Below, piece by piece: positions 35,874 to 47,752 of a stretch of DNA of 64,000 nt. Numbering within the stretch: the first letter of the stretch is position 1; every line of letters begins with the position of its first letter. The notes beneath the pieces were generated by a model that saw only the letters and a program-made list of their open reading frames with translations, ran no database searches and was not told the origin of the DNA. Origin of the DNA: Datisca glomerata (lineage: Eukaryota > Streptophyta > Magnoliopsida > Cucurbitales > Datiscaceae); the NCBI GenBank assembly GCA_003255025.1, contig QANY01012038.1, forward strand, positions 17,003 through 81,002. The letters are read 5' to 3'. Made by a program: the position numbers and the translations under genes.

Positions 35874-35891
35874 GAGTATTTTAAAATACTC
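35874..35891. repeat. Perfect 18-bp palindrome GAGTATTTTAAAATACTC
   Basis: Preceded by GTGGGGGAAT and followed by AGTAAG, as in the other gypsy LTR family (12975, 17563). Copy A has lost its right half at about 21510. Confidence 0.9.
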
Positions 35892-35940
35892 AGTAAGCAA
35901 ACTCACATAATAACATGCATCCACATGTCATAAATGTAAT

Positions 35941-36062
35941 CATGACATAACATAACTGAACTTGACATATAACATAAATGCAATAAAGTAACGTACTTGA
36001 TCATGACATAACATAACTGAACTTGACATATAACATAAATGAAATAAAGTAACGTACTTGAT
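35941..36062. repeat. 61-bp tandem duplication in the solo LTR
   Basis: Two adjacent copies starting CATGACATAACATAACTGAA, differing by about one base. Copy A has less of it. Confidence 0.9.
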
Positions 36063-36194
36063 CATGACATGGATTAACATAGCACGCAGATAACACGTGT
36101 CTCAAACAGAATCATTTAACAATCCTAATCATATCTTGGCTTGTCATATCCTTTAGTTAACAACTTAATCAGAACTGATCACACGTTAACTGAA

Positions 36195-36435
36195 ACACAT
36201 AATGACGAATTGGGCGATGAAATAGATGGCACACATCGGGAGAAGAAACAGATGACACTCATTGGGCGACAGAATAGATGGCACTCATAGGTGACGAAAA
36301 ACGTGAACAGATGGCACCTCATGAGTGACGGAAAATATTTACAGATGACACCCAATGAATGACCAAAACATGAACAGATGACACCCTATGTGTGACGAAT
36401 CATGAAAAGATGACACCCCATTCGTTGAACAGAGC
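36195..36435. repeat. Degenerate minisatellite, about seven units
   Basis: Units of about 26-40 bp with the core ACAGATGACACCC/ATGGCAC followed by GGGCGACGAAA-like spacers. Confidence 0.75.
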
Positions 36436-36579
36436 ATGAACAATCCTGATTTCTTGTTAACTAAAGGTCATGCTTAAGTTCATATTTTGCTTAAATACCA
36501 CTTGCATGAATTAACCACATAACTTACAGAATCCAACATATGACAATAATTAATCATATAATGCATACTGATACATATA

Positions 36580-36634
36580 ACAGAATCAAACATGATAACA
36601 GAATCAAACATGATAACAGAATCAAACATGATAA
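36580..36634. repeat. 18-bp tandem repeat, three units
   Basis: Unit ACAGAATCAAACATGATA, three perfect copies. Absent from copy A. Confidence 0.95.
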
Positions 36635-37354
36635 CATACTACGCAAAATCAGTCATACTCAGACATTTATCTCATGATAATCACATTAATAATTGAACAG
36701 AAATAAATTACCAAAGTGTTAACCAATATAAAATAATTATCAAAAAATGGTTAAATAGATAATAAATACATGATACAAATATAACATCAGAGTCACATCG
36801 TTATATACGTCAATTTACCCAAACATATTTATGAAAGTAACATGTTTATAGACAATTAAAGCTTATGAGAATAACACATGTAAATTCACTTACACAAGCA
36901 TATATATTTATCACACATGGGTCACATTACGATATAATTTCACTTACACAAAGCATATACATTTATAACAACGGGAGTCACATCATTATATAAGCCCACT
37001 TACCTGAAGTGGAAGAATAAATTGAACAATTAATGACCTAAAATCCCAAAAAATATAATCACTAAATTGTTTTGAAATAAAATAAAATAAACACATTTTT
37101 AATATCATAAAATAGAAAAAAACAGATTTAATTAAAACAGTGCAGAACGGTCAGAACGAGGTCGGAAAATAATATATCGGGCCCAGAGTCAAAAGATAAA
37201 GCTTCAGGTCAAACGGTTCAGACCGGGCTGGTTCGGACCAGTCCGGATCGATTTTATCTGATGGACCGGTTCAGACCGGTCCGAGTAGGCTGAATCGATT
37301 TGGTTGATGATGAACCAGTTCAGGATCGAGCAACTAGTTGCAAAACCAATTGCG

Positions 37355-37925
37355 GAACAGAAAACACGAGAAATAGGGAGAGGAAGAGAGAAAGAGAAAA
37401 TGAGAAGGAGAGAGAACAAACAGGGGAAGAGATATAATGAGGGAAACTGAGAGGGGAAGAGAGAGAAGGAAGAAGACAGAAGTAGAGAGAGAGATAGAGA
37501 GAGAAACAGAAGGCGAGAGAAAGGGAAACAGAGGGAAGGGGAAATGGGGCCTTGGTGATAAACCACCGGTGATGGCAGAAGCAAAGGGAGAGAGAAAGAA
37601 AGAAGAAGGATGTAGAGAGAGGGATGTAGGGAGAAGCAGAGAAAGACAGAGATAGAGAGAGAGAAACAGAGGGCGAGAGAAACAGAGGGCGAGGGAAAGA
37701 GGGCATCAGTGATAAACCACCGGTGATGGCAGAAGCAAAGGGAGAGAGAGAGAGAGAAAGAGAAAGAAGAAGGATGTAGAAAGAGTCAGAGAGAGAGAGA
37801 GAACGAGAAGAGAAAAATAGAGAGGGGAAGAAATAGGGAGAGGAAGACGAAGCAAGGACGAGAGAGATAGAAAAAAATAGAGAGAGGAAGAGATTAAAGA
37901 AAGAAAGAGAAGATTACCCAAAATC
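37355..37925. repeat. Long purine tract in the solo LTR (copy B)
   Basis: Counterpart of 22715-23275. Almost free of pyrimidines on the plus strand except for the GATAAACCACCGGTGATGG spacers. Minus-strand frames are low-complexity. Confidence 0.9.
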
Positions 37926-38373
37926 AATTAGAGAAAGACCAACGAAGGAGAAGAGTTGCTGGTTGCAGGTGGCTGCGCTAGGGAGGAGAGGTGACGAGGG
38001 GGAGGAGAGGGCTGCCAGAGAAGGGAATTGCTGTTTTGGAATATATATATAATAGGTTAAAGGTTGGTTTAAGGTGTAAATGAATGTAGTGTGAGTGATT
38101 TATTGAAGGTTGAGATTGCTTGATCAAGGATAAAATAGGGTTAGGGTAATATTAGGGTATACATAAGTATATGGTGTGAGTGTGCTAAAATTTTATAATA
38201 TAAATTAAAATCTTTTAAAATTGAATAATTGAAATTTAAGCTAAACCATATATAATTAAAATTATTTTACCAAACTTACAAATAATCACTTTTTAAAATC
38301 AAATTTTAAAATCATTTTATCTTTGAAATCAATTTTACAAAAATGCCCATTTACGAAGAGTCAGGATATTACA

Positions 38374-40853
38374 ATCTAAACCTCTCTTGGAAGTATCATT
38401 GTAAATCATAAAGTCACTTTTACCATCTGGAGTGGTCAACACTGGTGCTAACACTAATTCTTGTTTAAGGATCTGAAAACATTTCTCACTCTCAATCGTC
38501 CAAGTAAAGGTGACATTCTTCCTGGTCAACTTAGTAAGTGGAACAACGATCTCTGCAAAACACGTAACAAGTCTCATGTAATATCCTGCTAGACTTAGAA
38601 AACTACGAACTTTCCCAACATTTGTCGGTTGAGGCCAGCTAACCACCGCTTCAATCTTAGACGAGTCAACGAAGATTCCATCTCGAGATACCACATGACC
38701 AAGGAATGATACTTGCTAAAGCCAAAACTCACACTTCTAGAACTTGGCATATAACTGGTGTGCCTTTAACGCTTGCAAAACAATCATGTGGTGATCAATA
38801 TGCTCAGCCTCTGATCTAGAGTACACGAGAATATCATCAATGAAGAAAATCATAAAAGAATCCAAGGACTCTTTGAACACCCTGTTCATCAGATCCATGA
38901 AGGCTGCCAGAGCATTAGTTAATCTGAACGACATCACTATAAACTCGTAATGGTCATAACGAGTATGAAACACCTTCTTAAGAATATCCTCATCTTGAAT
39001 CATGAGTTTATGGTAACCTAATCTCAAATCCATCTTAGAGGATACTGATGATCCCTGAGGTTGATCAAACAAATCCTCAATGTGCGACAACAGATACGTA
39101 TTCTTGATAGTGACTATATTCAACTCAATGTAGTCAATGCATAACCTCATCGATCTATCTTTCTTTTTAACAAATAATATTGGAGAACCCAGAGGTGAAA
39201 CAATGGGTGTAATGAAACCCTTATCCAGTAATTCTTGAAGTTGGTCTTTAAGTTCTTTCAACTCTGCAGGAGCCATACAATATGGAGCTTTGGATAAAAG
39301 GGTAGTGTCTGGTACCAACTCAATACAAAAATCTCTCCCGAGGAGGAGGAAGTCCTGGCAAATCATCGAGAAAGACATCTTAAAATTCATAAACGACTGG
39401 AACTCATTGAATATCCACATTTATCTTAGTTTTATCCACCACATAAGCTAAGCAACTCCAGTTATCACAATCAAGTAGGCGTTGTGCCCGCAAAGAATAT
39501 ATAACCTTCAGCATAGGCCTTTGGTGGGATCCCCTAAACTTGAAGCTATGTTTACCTGGAGGTAGGAATCGAAATTCCTTTCGGTAACAATCTATGTTGG
39601 CATAGTTAGCAGCCAACTAGTCCATCCCTAGGATTAAATCAAACTCATGCATCCCTAAGACTACACGACTAGCGTACATAACACGATCTGCTATCGTCAT
39701 TGAACAACTCTCTATCTCCTTATTAACTTGTAGAGATGCTCCAGAAGGCGTAGAAAATCATAATTCAAAACCCAATGGCACAGCAGGCAATGATGCATGA
39801 GTCACAAATGAAGCGGATATAAAATAGTGCATGGATCCACAATCAATCAATGTAAAATCTGAATGTCCTAGTACAAGTAATGTACCTTCCACAAGTGTAT
39901 CTGACTGCTTAGTTTCCTGGTGAGTTAGTGTGAAAACCTTCCCATTTGCTCTATCTTCAACGACGTTGCTATTATGTCCTTAAGCAAGTAAAGGGCATTG
40001 CCTAAGGTAATACCCAGTCTTTCCACACTTAAAGCAAGCTTTGTTCACCTTAAATCACTAGCCATTGTCGTGCTTGTTACATGTAGCGCGCAAAATATTT
40101 GATTTTATTACCTGCCTTTTTGCGTTGTGCGGACCCGGATGAGCATTCTGAGGTTTTCTCTTTCTATGAAACAATTTCTCTAACATTGGTGGTACATGAG
40201 ATGGAAGATTCTATTCCATCAACAAGGCTGCTTCAACCACCGCTGCATAGGTGGTTTGCTTATAGAGCTACACAAAACCCTTTATCTCAGGACGAAGTCC
40301 GGTTTCAAATGTTTGAGCCTTCTTGATCCGGCTATCAACGTGATGTGTGGTGTAATGAGATAATTCCTCAAACTTCCTTTCATAATCAGCAACTCTCATA
40401 TTACCTTGCACCAGCCTAAGAAACCCAACCTCCTTACTTGTCCTGACAGTGATCGGGAAATACTTCTCGAAGAACAACTCCTTTAATTGATCCTAAGTCA
40501 TCAGATTATGCACAACAACATAAGCTCTTGTGTGAGCTCCCACCATTTTCGAGCTTCTCTTGGCAGCATAAAACTTACACAAACAACCTTTTGAATCTCA
40601 GAACAAAGTATAAAGCTTCTAGATTTGCTCCAATCTTGCAATCCATTCATCAGCTAACAATGGGTCGGACGAGTGACCATCAAATTTAGGCGGGTTCAAC
40701 CTCCTGAATGTGTGGATCAATTATACGTCAACCGCTATTGTCTATTATGGTTGTTGTTGTTGATTAGGCGAGCCATCTATGGCTGCCTCAACAACTAAAA
40801 AAAAATACAGGATCGAGCGATGCATAATTATTGTTTCTAGTAGGGGAAGCCAT
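38374..40853 (-). pseudogene. Ty3/gypsy gag-protease-RT remnant (copy B)
   Basis: The best-preserved gypsy coding block. The RT is open at 38737-39420 (227 codons), from [15 protein letters not shown] through [11 protein letters not shown] to [16 protein letters not shown], so the catalytic Asp pair is intact. RNase H start is at 38335-38694. The protease near 39600-39850 is broken by stops. The zinc knuckle near 40010-40050 has Tyr for His, as in copy A. Gag domains are at 40268-40477 (FFEKYFP, VADYERKFEELSHY), with the ATG complementary to 40851-40853. Confidence 0.9.
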
Positions 40854-40885
40854 TACTTTGCTACCCACAAAATTCATGACTTACC

Positions 40886-41145
40886 AAATGAATTGAAAGC
40901 AGTTTGCTAGGAGGCGTCGGTTTAGATAATAAGGGAGCAGTTACAGGGAGGGGTTCATTCAAAAGAGATGGAAAATGAAGTAGATACACTAGGGTGTATC
41001 CACAATGGTGTGAGTGAGTGAAAATGGGGAGAGATATTACCGAACGCCATAAAAAGGTTAGGGTTACCTTTGAGTGTATGTAAATAGAGGTGTGAATGGG
41101 GGTTAAAATTATAAATATACCCCTTACAATGCTTGGGGTATTGCA
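40886..41145 (-). mobile_element. Truncated gypsy 5' LTR (copy B)
   Basis: Same internal start and GGGGTATTGCA end as 27398-27661. Confidence 0.78.
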
Positions 41146-41667
41146 TTTTTCTTCAAGTTTTCTTGGTTCGATTTTTATTTCTGTTCGGTTTGATTCGGTT
41201 CGCCTGATTCAGTTTATTTCTCATTGCATTGATGGTTTCGTTTTCCTGTTCAAGTCTTGGTTTTGCTTAATTACTCTAGTGGTAAAATTCTGACAAGTCA
41301 GTTTGATCAATGTGGTGAAGTTGAGTACTTTTCAGATGCCTCAAACCATTTTATCTTAAGAAACAAATGTTATCAACCTTAGTACCACAAGAGAGAGGGC
41401 ATAACTGTTTTAAGAAAATTGTGCAAACATGACTCGATTTGATTTCTTATCACTCGTTACTCTATCCCGTATTGTTTTAATGTAGTAAACAATTTATTTA
41501 CATTTCGTAATATACATTATGAATCACATTTCGTAATATAGATACATTTCACATTTCGTAAATATCTACATTACTCTCTTATTACCTGTCGTAATAAAAA
41601 GTTTACAAAAATGTTATATAATTATTATTTTCACTTAATCTTATAATGCAATGCACTATTTCCAACA
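41146..41667 (+). mobile_element. Copia 3' LTR, right part (copy B)
   Basis: TTTTT target duplication at 41146-41150; ends ATTTCCAACA at 41667. Includes a contracted 30-bp minisatellite. Confidence 0.75.
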
Positions 41668-44514
41668 ATAATATATATCCCTTTTACTATTCTTTGTAAT
41701 GAAGCGTGACCCGTATCAATAAAGAAAAACTTTCACTTCTCCTATTTTTCTGGTATTCATCAATATAGATAACGTAGATACTTTTACAATGAATAAATAA
41801 ATTAACGTAGGAGATCATTGTCTAATTGATTAGAGTTTTTTTCTGAATCAAAATGTAGATAGATTATGAATCACATCAAATATTTCCAAAATACTCTCCT
41901 AAATCTTATAGTGCTATCCTCTACTCATCAAACAAAAAACTTTAAATATTGTGAAATAAAAGTACTCGGCTAGTTAAGTATAAATTGTAGTTACTTGTAC
42001 CAGAAAATTTTAAAGGTATGTCTAGTACGTGTCGGGATCATAATAGTATTTTTGTATGTAATTATAACAATAAAAGAAATACAACTAAGGAAGTAGAAAA
42101 TAAAGATTAAATTTTGTATACATAATTTAGATAAATTATTTTCACAGCTCCAAAATTACATTTCAAAAGTATCCATATTTATCTCATTCACGTGTTTTCA
42201 TTTCAATAATCTGATAAATTTTTAATAAAGATCATATGAATTTTTTAAATCAGTAAAATGTATTATACACGAAAATAAATATTAATGTATTACTTTGAGC
42301 ATTTTTTTCCCTAATTATCAAAATCCTTATCCTGTTTCTTCAAACAATGGATTTTAAAAGGAACTATTATCACACATATCATGTTTTAAGAAATTGTCGC
42401 AAGACTCCAATTTAACATTCTGACGTTAAAATTTACACTCGTTCGACTAGGATCTAGTAAAAATATTTTACTAGAACACGATCTAATAATCATTAATTTC
42501 AACTGAAAAATTAAAAAAATGAATTTCGTTAATAAACATAGAAGAAATTTAAAATCATTTTTTTAGAAAGAAGACTAAGTAAAGTAAATTAAGTCCGCAT
42601 AAGAATATGTGAATTACCTTTCAGGAAAACTGGTTACTGACTCATCAAAGAAAAACAATAAAATCACATGGAATAACACGATCTTGAAAATTGTAAACCA
42701 GTGGGTTCCAAGCTTACCTAGATCAAAAATCAACAAGTGCCAGAAAAAAAAAGATAAAGAATCAACCAGAAAACGAACGAGAAAAACCTGCAAAAAGACA
42801 CACAAGGATTTCTTTATTATGATTTCCACAGTAAGCATTGAGGTTCTGAATTAATTAACAATAATATCTTAGTCAAATTTACATTTGTCAACGAGCAATC
42901 TCAATTCAGAGAACTAACTACTGTATCAATCCAAAGATCATTGCCATTAACCAAGCCTGTCACACCCAGAAACTTACTGAGGGTAAAACAGTCTTTTTAG
43001 CAAATCGTGTGGAGGAAAAAATGTCAACATGCCGTTGTAAATCATTTTTCTTTTCTTTTTGTTAATCAGGATAAACAAGACGCGACTTTATTTAAAACAG
43101 ATAGAACATTGATAAACATGCACTCAAATATCATAGCATGACAGTTTGTGTCTTGAAAGTTAATGAGATTACTCATCTACACTATCCAATTAAGGCTTTC
43201 CAACTCTATTTCCTTTCATTTTTCTTTTCTTCCACATAAACAGTTGCCAAAACATCAACCTCTATGCATCTTACAACACAAAAGATCGTAAAATCAAATT
43301 ACCATTACTACGGTGTCGGTACTTAAGCCTAAGGTATTTATTTACACGAAAGTAAAATAATAACATTATGATTACCAACACTCAAGGCATACTTTTGAAG
43401 ATCATATTCGAAACAGGTAACGGAATGGAGTTTGATTATGCTTCATGCCCATGACTGAGATAGAGAGTGATAGGCTGAGAGAAAATTTAGAAAAGGTATG
43501 CTAAAAGGTGGCTGTAGATTTGTGTGTCTATATATATAGTTTTTTATTTGCCCTAATAGCTTTGACTGTGGAGGATATGCAACCGAATTAAAAATTTCAA
43601 CTTTTGATTTGATTTTTTTTCTTTAGATAATCATGTGAATAAATCTTTCTATTTAGTATTTATGAATTTCAGGTAGCCTCTTGGGTCCTCTCACCCAAAA
43701 ACGCAAACATAAATTTCATTTGTTGGGATTTCCATATTGCTTAGCCGGTCAGAATAATAATCTTTAATAGGAAAGATTCACATATGCCTGTGTACTAATT
43801 ATGACAAAATTCATTAATAAATTTGTCACACTAAATTTATAGTTCATAGTCTATAATAAATTAAAAGGTGAAAGTAAGGAATGAATTTTTTTGGATAATT
43901 CTGTCCATCCTTATTTTTATTAATTAAAAATTGTGAAAAGTATACTTGACATATTTCTATTTGACCATTAAATAAGGATGCGTCAAAATGTATCAATTAG
44001 AAAGTGATTTTTCAAATGTGGATTGAAAAATAACTTTTCAAATTTAACTTTTGAAATGTAATTGGACAAAATAAATTTAATTTTTCTAATTGTTCTTTTT
44101 GTGTTAAATGATTGAAAAGTAATTGTATATAAAAAATTTCATACAATAAGATGCTTTTTATATGTAAATTGTATATAAAAGGAAAAATTCTTACGATATT
44201 CCTTGTAGTTTGTCTAAATGACACTAATACTCATCTAGTTTGAAAAATGATAAATAAATTCATTCTGTTAGTTTAGGTGCGGAAAAAATAATATTATTCC
44301 TATAATCAATCTGATTCAACTATTTTTCTAATTTGAAACATAAGTCGGCCTGAGTTTTCGGTTTAGGTAAATTCTAGTTTGAATATTAAAATAAATTGGT
44401 TTTAACATTTTTAGAATTGAGAATAAAATGAGGATAATTTGGTATTACTAGAAAATGAATAAAATTCTTAGATTTGAATGAATAATTTCCATCACAAGTG
44501 TGAAGCCAAAATGC
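41668..44514. other. AT-rich host flank, the longest version
   Basis: The first ~1.55 kb match 15367-16913. The rest (43216-44514) occurs only here; copy A lost 41978-44515. No confident gene. A TATATATATA at about 43530 with a CT-rich leader and ATGs near 43446-43452 on the minus strand could mark the start of a minus-strand transcript, but the open frame is only 16 codons. The pair of opposite 75-80-codon frames at 42609-42854 is not persuasive. Confidence 0.5.
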
Positions 44515-45684
44515 TCTATTTACAGGTTCCTTGGTGAATACGAAATTTAGAATGGTAATCAGACAATTATCAAATACGAAAACAGAAAAGTAATATCAAA
44601 AGAACCTTTCTTTCATTCACAGACAATAAGTCCTTACCAAAAAGCCTTGTGAAGAATCAAGACAACGAGTTTTCAATAGATGAAATCACGCCAGAAAAGC
44701 AAAAATCTTAACCATCCACATCTTATATCTGTAAGACTTAGAGAACATGATAAACACAAACTAGAGCGAATCAACACAACAAAAATGCTACTGGTCAATG
44801 ACTCAGTATACAACCATGATCAGCCGATTGATATTAGCAAGTAGTATATTACAAGAAATTAAATTTCTACAATAGGTGAGCAACAAATATTTTAGCAAGA
44901 AAATGGACAAACAACAATAAATCAGAGTAAACATTTGAGAAGATTAAAATTTCAACCAGTATGAGAGGCCTATCTTACAAGAGAATTGTCTAAATCATGT
45001 CCAAAATCCAGACAAATTTCTAGCTTAAAATATAGAAATGCACATCTTTTCCAACTAGAGGAACCCAAATCCGTTAACCTTTAAATGATGTGAATAAATT
45101 TTCAACCTCATACTTCATATTTCAGAAAAAAAATGGAAAAGAACATAGCAAGAGAAACGAACAAGCAGAAAGATTTGATTAAAGTTGACTTGCGCAATAA
45201 AGAAACAAATGAATTTGCAAATCCGTTTGAAGTGGATTATGGAGAGAGAGAGAGGGTGGTGAGGGAGAGGAGAGATGAGAGATGAGAGGGAGGCGAGGGA
45301 GAGGAGAGATGAGAGGGAGGCGAGGGAGAGGAGAGATTGAGAGAAGAGAGATGCGGGTCTGCTCTAATGGAAGACCTCGCACGGGTTAAGGGTGAAATAA
45401 CCCTCAACCCGAAAGGCGTCATTTTGTATTTGATGTTGAAGACAAAATGATGTCATTTAAATGAAAAAAATGGGAATCTATACCGGTGGTTTAGAATCAC
45501 AGGTATTAAAACCACTGGTATAGACACAAAATTTATAATCTATCCGGCGGTTATTTCTACCTCGAAAAGCCCAAATAACCGCCGGTAATTGCGGGCGGTT
45601 AAAAACTCTGGGGAAAAGTCCAGAAACTCAAGACTTTTGCAGGCGATTTCTTTTCCGCGGGAAAAAGCCAGTTTTCTAGTAGTG
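44515..45684 (-). mobile_element. CACTA transposon end (copy B)
   Basis: Matches 28552-30048 except for a deletion of about 351 bp (A positions 29274-29624) that removes the putative splice donor and leader exon. Terminal motif at 45672-45684, with subterminal GGCGGT/ACCGCC repeats at 45480-45660. Confidence 0.6.
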
Positions 45685-45687
45685 TTT

Positions 45688-46096
45688 TAAGGGAACTAAA
45701 GGTCTTAGGCAAGAGAATGTCATCTATCGTTATATTTATGTGCTAGTTATGGAGTCTTTAACTGGTTTTTTGCATACATCTAAGATACATGGGTTCTTTT
45801 TCCATTGGAGGTACAAAAAGTTTTAGATGGTAAATTTATGTTTTGCATGTGATCTATATATCTTCTTTAAAGACGATTTATGTTTTGTTCAACTAATTCA
45901 AGAAGCACTTCATAGCTTTTCAACTTCATGACAAGGATTAAGCCTAATGCAAGGAAGAGCTAGTTATTCTGCAGTGGGATGTATGATGAGTTACAGTCCA
46001 GTATAGTTATTCTGCCACTATGTTTCGATTGGTGTACAAGAGGAATGGAAGAGTCTATTAAAGCATTTGCAGGTGTAACATTCAAAATAAGTGGAT
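45688..46096 (+). pseudogene. LINE-1-type RT fragment (copy B)
   Basis: Counterpart of 30052-30460, with the same altered FADD box and the same CACTA junction. Confidence 0.68.
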
Positions 46097-46706
46097 TATA
46101 TTTTGGCAATCACAATAGTAATTATATTTAGGTAATCAATTAGTCTAGTCGAGTGTAGGGTTACAGTACATCGATCAATGTATGCGTAATCTTTTACTAT
46201 AGTGGGTGTTCATGTGATTAAGAGGTAAAGTAGAGGAGTTGTTAGAGTAATTTATTCGTAATAAATTTCATATGGGTAATCATTCTTTCCAATGGACAAA
46301 TTTCAAATAAATGAAAAAATTACGCCTGTTTTGCCTTGTAGCTTACGTCAATTATACGGAAACCCTCGATACTTTGAGTCATTTACACACAACTTAATGA
46401 CTAAATTAGAAAAGTCATCAATGTCATGCTCTGTCAGGTGTTATTAAGTCATCTCACCCCAAAAGTTAGCTTGAGCTGTGAGACACCCACTCACACTTAT
46501 AAACTAACTACTAGTCTCTTTCACAACCAAAGTGAGATAATCCCACAAATCTCCCCCGTCACACGTCGGGTTTTGAGTCGGATAACCGTCGACTCGTTTC
46601 ACCTAGATTCACCATTCATCTAGTTGTAGATCGAATAACCATTGAATCCTCTACCTTAATTAACTAGACACCGTGCCATGAGTCAGATAATAGTGACTCA
46701 TTTCAC
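46097..46706. other. Unassigned sequence before the second gap
   Basis: Matches 30461-30991, then extends 79 bp further before the gap. Nothing recognisable. Confidence 0.4.
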
Positions 46707-47464
46707 NNNNNNNNNNNNNNNNNNNNNNNNNNNNNNNNNNNNNNNNNNNNNNNNNNNNNNNNNNNNNNNNNNNNNNNNNNNNNNNNNNNNNNNNNNNNNN
46801 NNNNNNNNNNNNNNNNNNNNNNNNNNNNNNNNNNNNNNNNNNNNNNNNNNNNNNNNNNNNNNNNNNNNNNNNNNNNNNNNNNNNNNNNNNNNNNNNNNNN
46901 NNNNNNNNNNNNNNNNNNNNNNNNNNNNNNNNNNNNNNNNNNNNNNNNNNNNNNNNNNNNNNNNNNNNNNNNNNNNNNNNNNNNNNNNNNNNNNNNNNNN
47001 NNNNNNNNNNNNNNNNNNNNNNNNNNNNNNNNNNNNNNNNNNNNNNNNNNNNNNNNNNNNNNNNNNNNNNNNNNNNNNNNNNNNNNNNNNNNNNNNNNNN
47101 NNNNNNNNNNNNNNNNNNNNNNNNNNNNNNNNNNNNNNNNNNNNNNNNNNNNNNNNNNNNNNNNNNNNNNNNNNNNNNNNNNNNNNNNNNNNNNNNNNNN
47201 NNNNNNNNNNNNNNNNNNNNNNNNNNNNNNNNNNNNNNNNNNNNNNNNNNNNNNNNNNNNNNNNNNNNNNNNNNNNNNNNNNNNNNNNNNNNNNNNNNNN
47301 NNNNNNNNNNNNNNNNNNNNNNNNNNNNNNNNNNNNNNNNNNNNNNNNNNNNNNNNNNNNNNNNNNNNNNNNNNNNNNNNNNNNNNNNNNNNNNNNNNNN
47401 NNNNNNNNNNNNNNNNNNNNNNNNNNNNNNNNNNNNNNNNNNNNNNNNNNNNNNNNNNNNNNNN
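46707..47464. other. Assembly gap (758 N)
   Basis: Run of N. It hides the 5' end of the peptide gene that follows. Confidence 1.
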
Positions 47465-47752
47465 TTTCTAGTGATTATTGTGAATGGAAAAAGTCATTCT
47501 CCTCCACTTTCTCTCTCTTTTCCATTCCCAACCCATTCTTCAGCTAACTCACCTGAGCTTCTCTCTCCACTTCCACAAAAAGGTGTCTACGAACTATATG
47601 CAAACTGCATGAATAAATGCCAAGGAAATACAAAAGAGTTAGAGGAGTGTTTTTGTAAATGCTTAGAAGAATTCAAGGAAGGGCTCGCGAAATGCGAAGA
47701 AGAGAAAAAAAGTGGAGAAAATGATAGTCATCATGGAGGTCATTGCTTCTAA
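47465..47752 (+). CDS. Small secreted cysteine-rich peptide, alpha-hairpinin-like (5' end in gap)
   Basis: The frame is open from the first base after the gap (FLVIIVNGKSHSPP) to a TAA at 47750-47752. No ATG is available, so the start lies in the gap. The first residues look like the end of a signal-peptide core. A Ser/Pro-rich stretch then leads into a charged, helical-looking C-terminal domain. Its cysteines are spaced C-x3-C-x9-C-x3-C (CMNKC, then CFCKC), with an extra Cys inside the second pair and two more further on, ending SHHGGHCF. C-x3-C pairs on two helices are the hallmark of plant alpha-hairpinins, a family with antimicrobial and protease-inhibitor members. That assignment is by pattern only. 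A different cysteine-rich family, for example thionin-like, is possible. Confidence 0.6.
   Translation, partial: FLVIIVNGKSHSPPLSLSFPFPTHSSANSPELLSPLPQKGVYELYANCMNKCQGNTKELEECFCKCLEEFKEGLAKCEEEKKSGENDSHHGGHCF

Larger units (their letters stand above)
35377..38373 (-). mobile_element. Solo LTR of the second gypsy family, 2997 bp (copy B)
   Basis: TGTGACGCTCCGATCC to GGATATTACA with a perfect 5-bp target duplication ATCTA at 35372-35376 and 38374-38378. The RNase H reading is continuous if one ATCTA and the LTR are removed. This is the reference copy for 21005-24907. It carries an 18-bp palindrome, a 61-bp tandem duplication, a degenerate minisatellite, an 18-bp triplet repeat and the purine tract. 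Confidence 0.9.

Noticed and set aside
36195..36634. CRISPR-like appearance of short repeats
   Set aside because: The repeats are degenerate or directly adjacent without unique spacers, and the genome is a plant's. They are LTR minisatellites.
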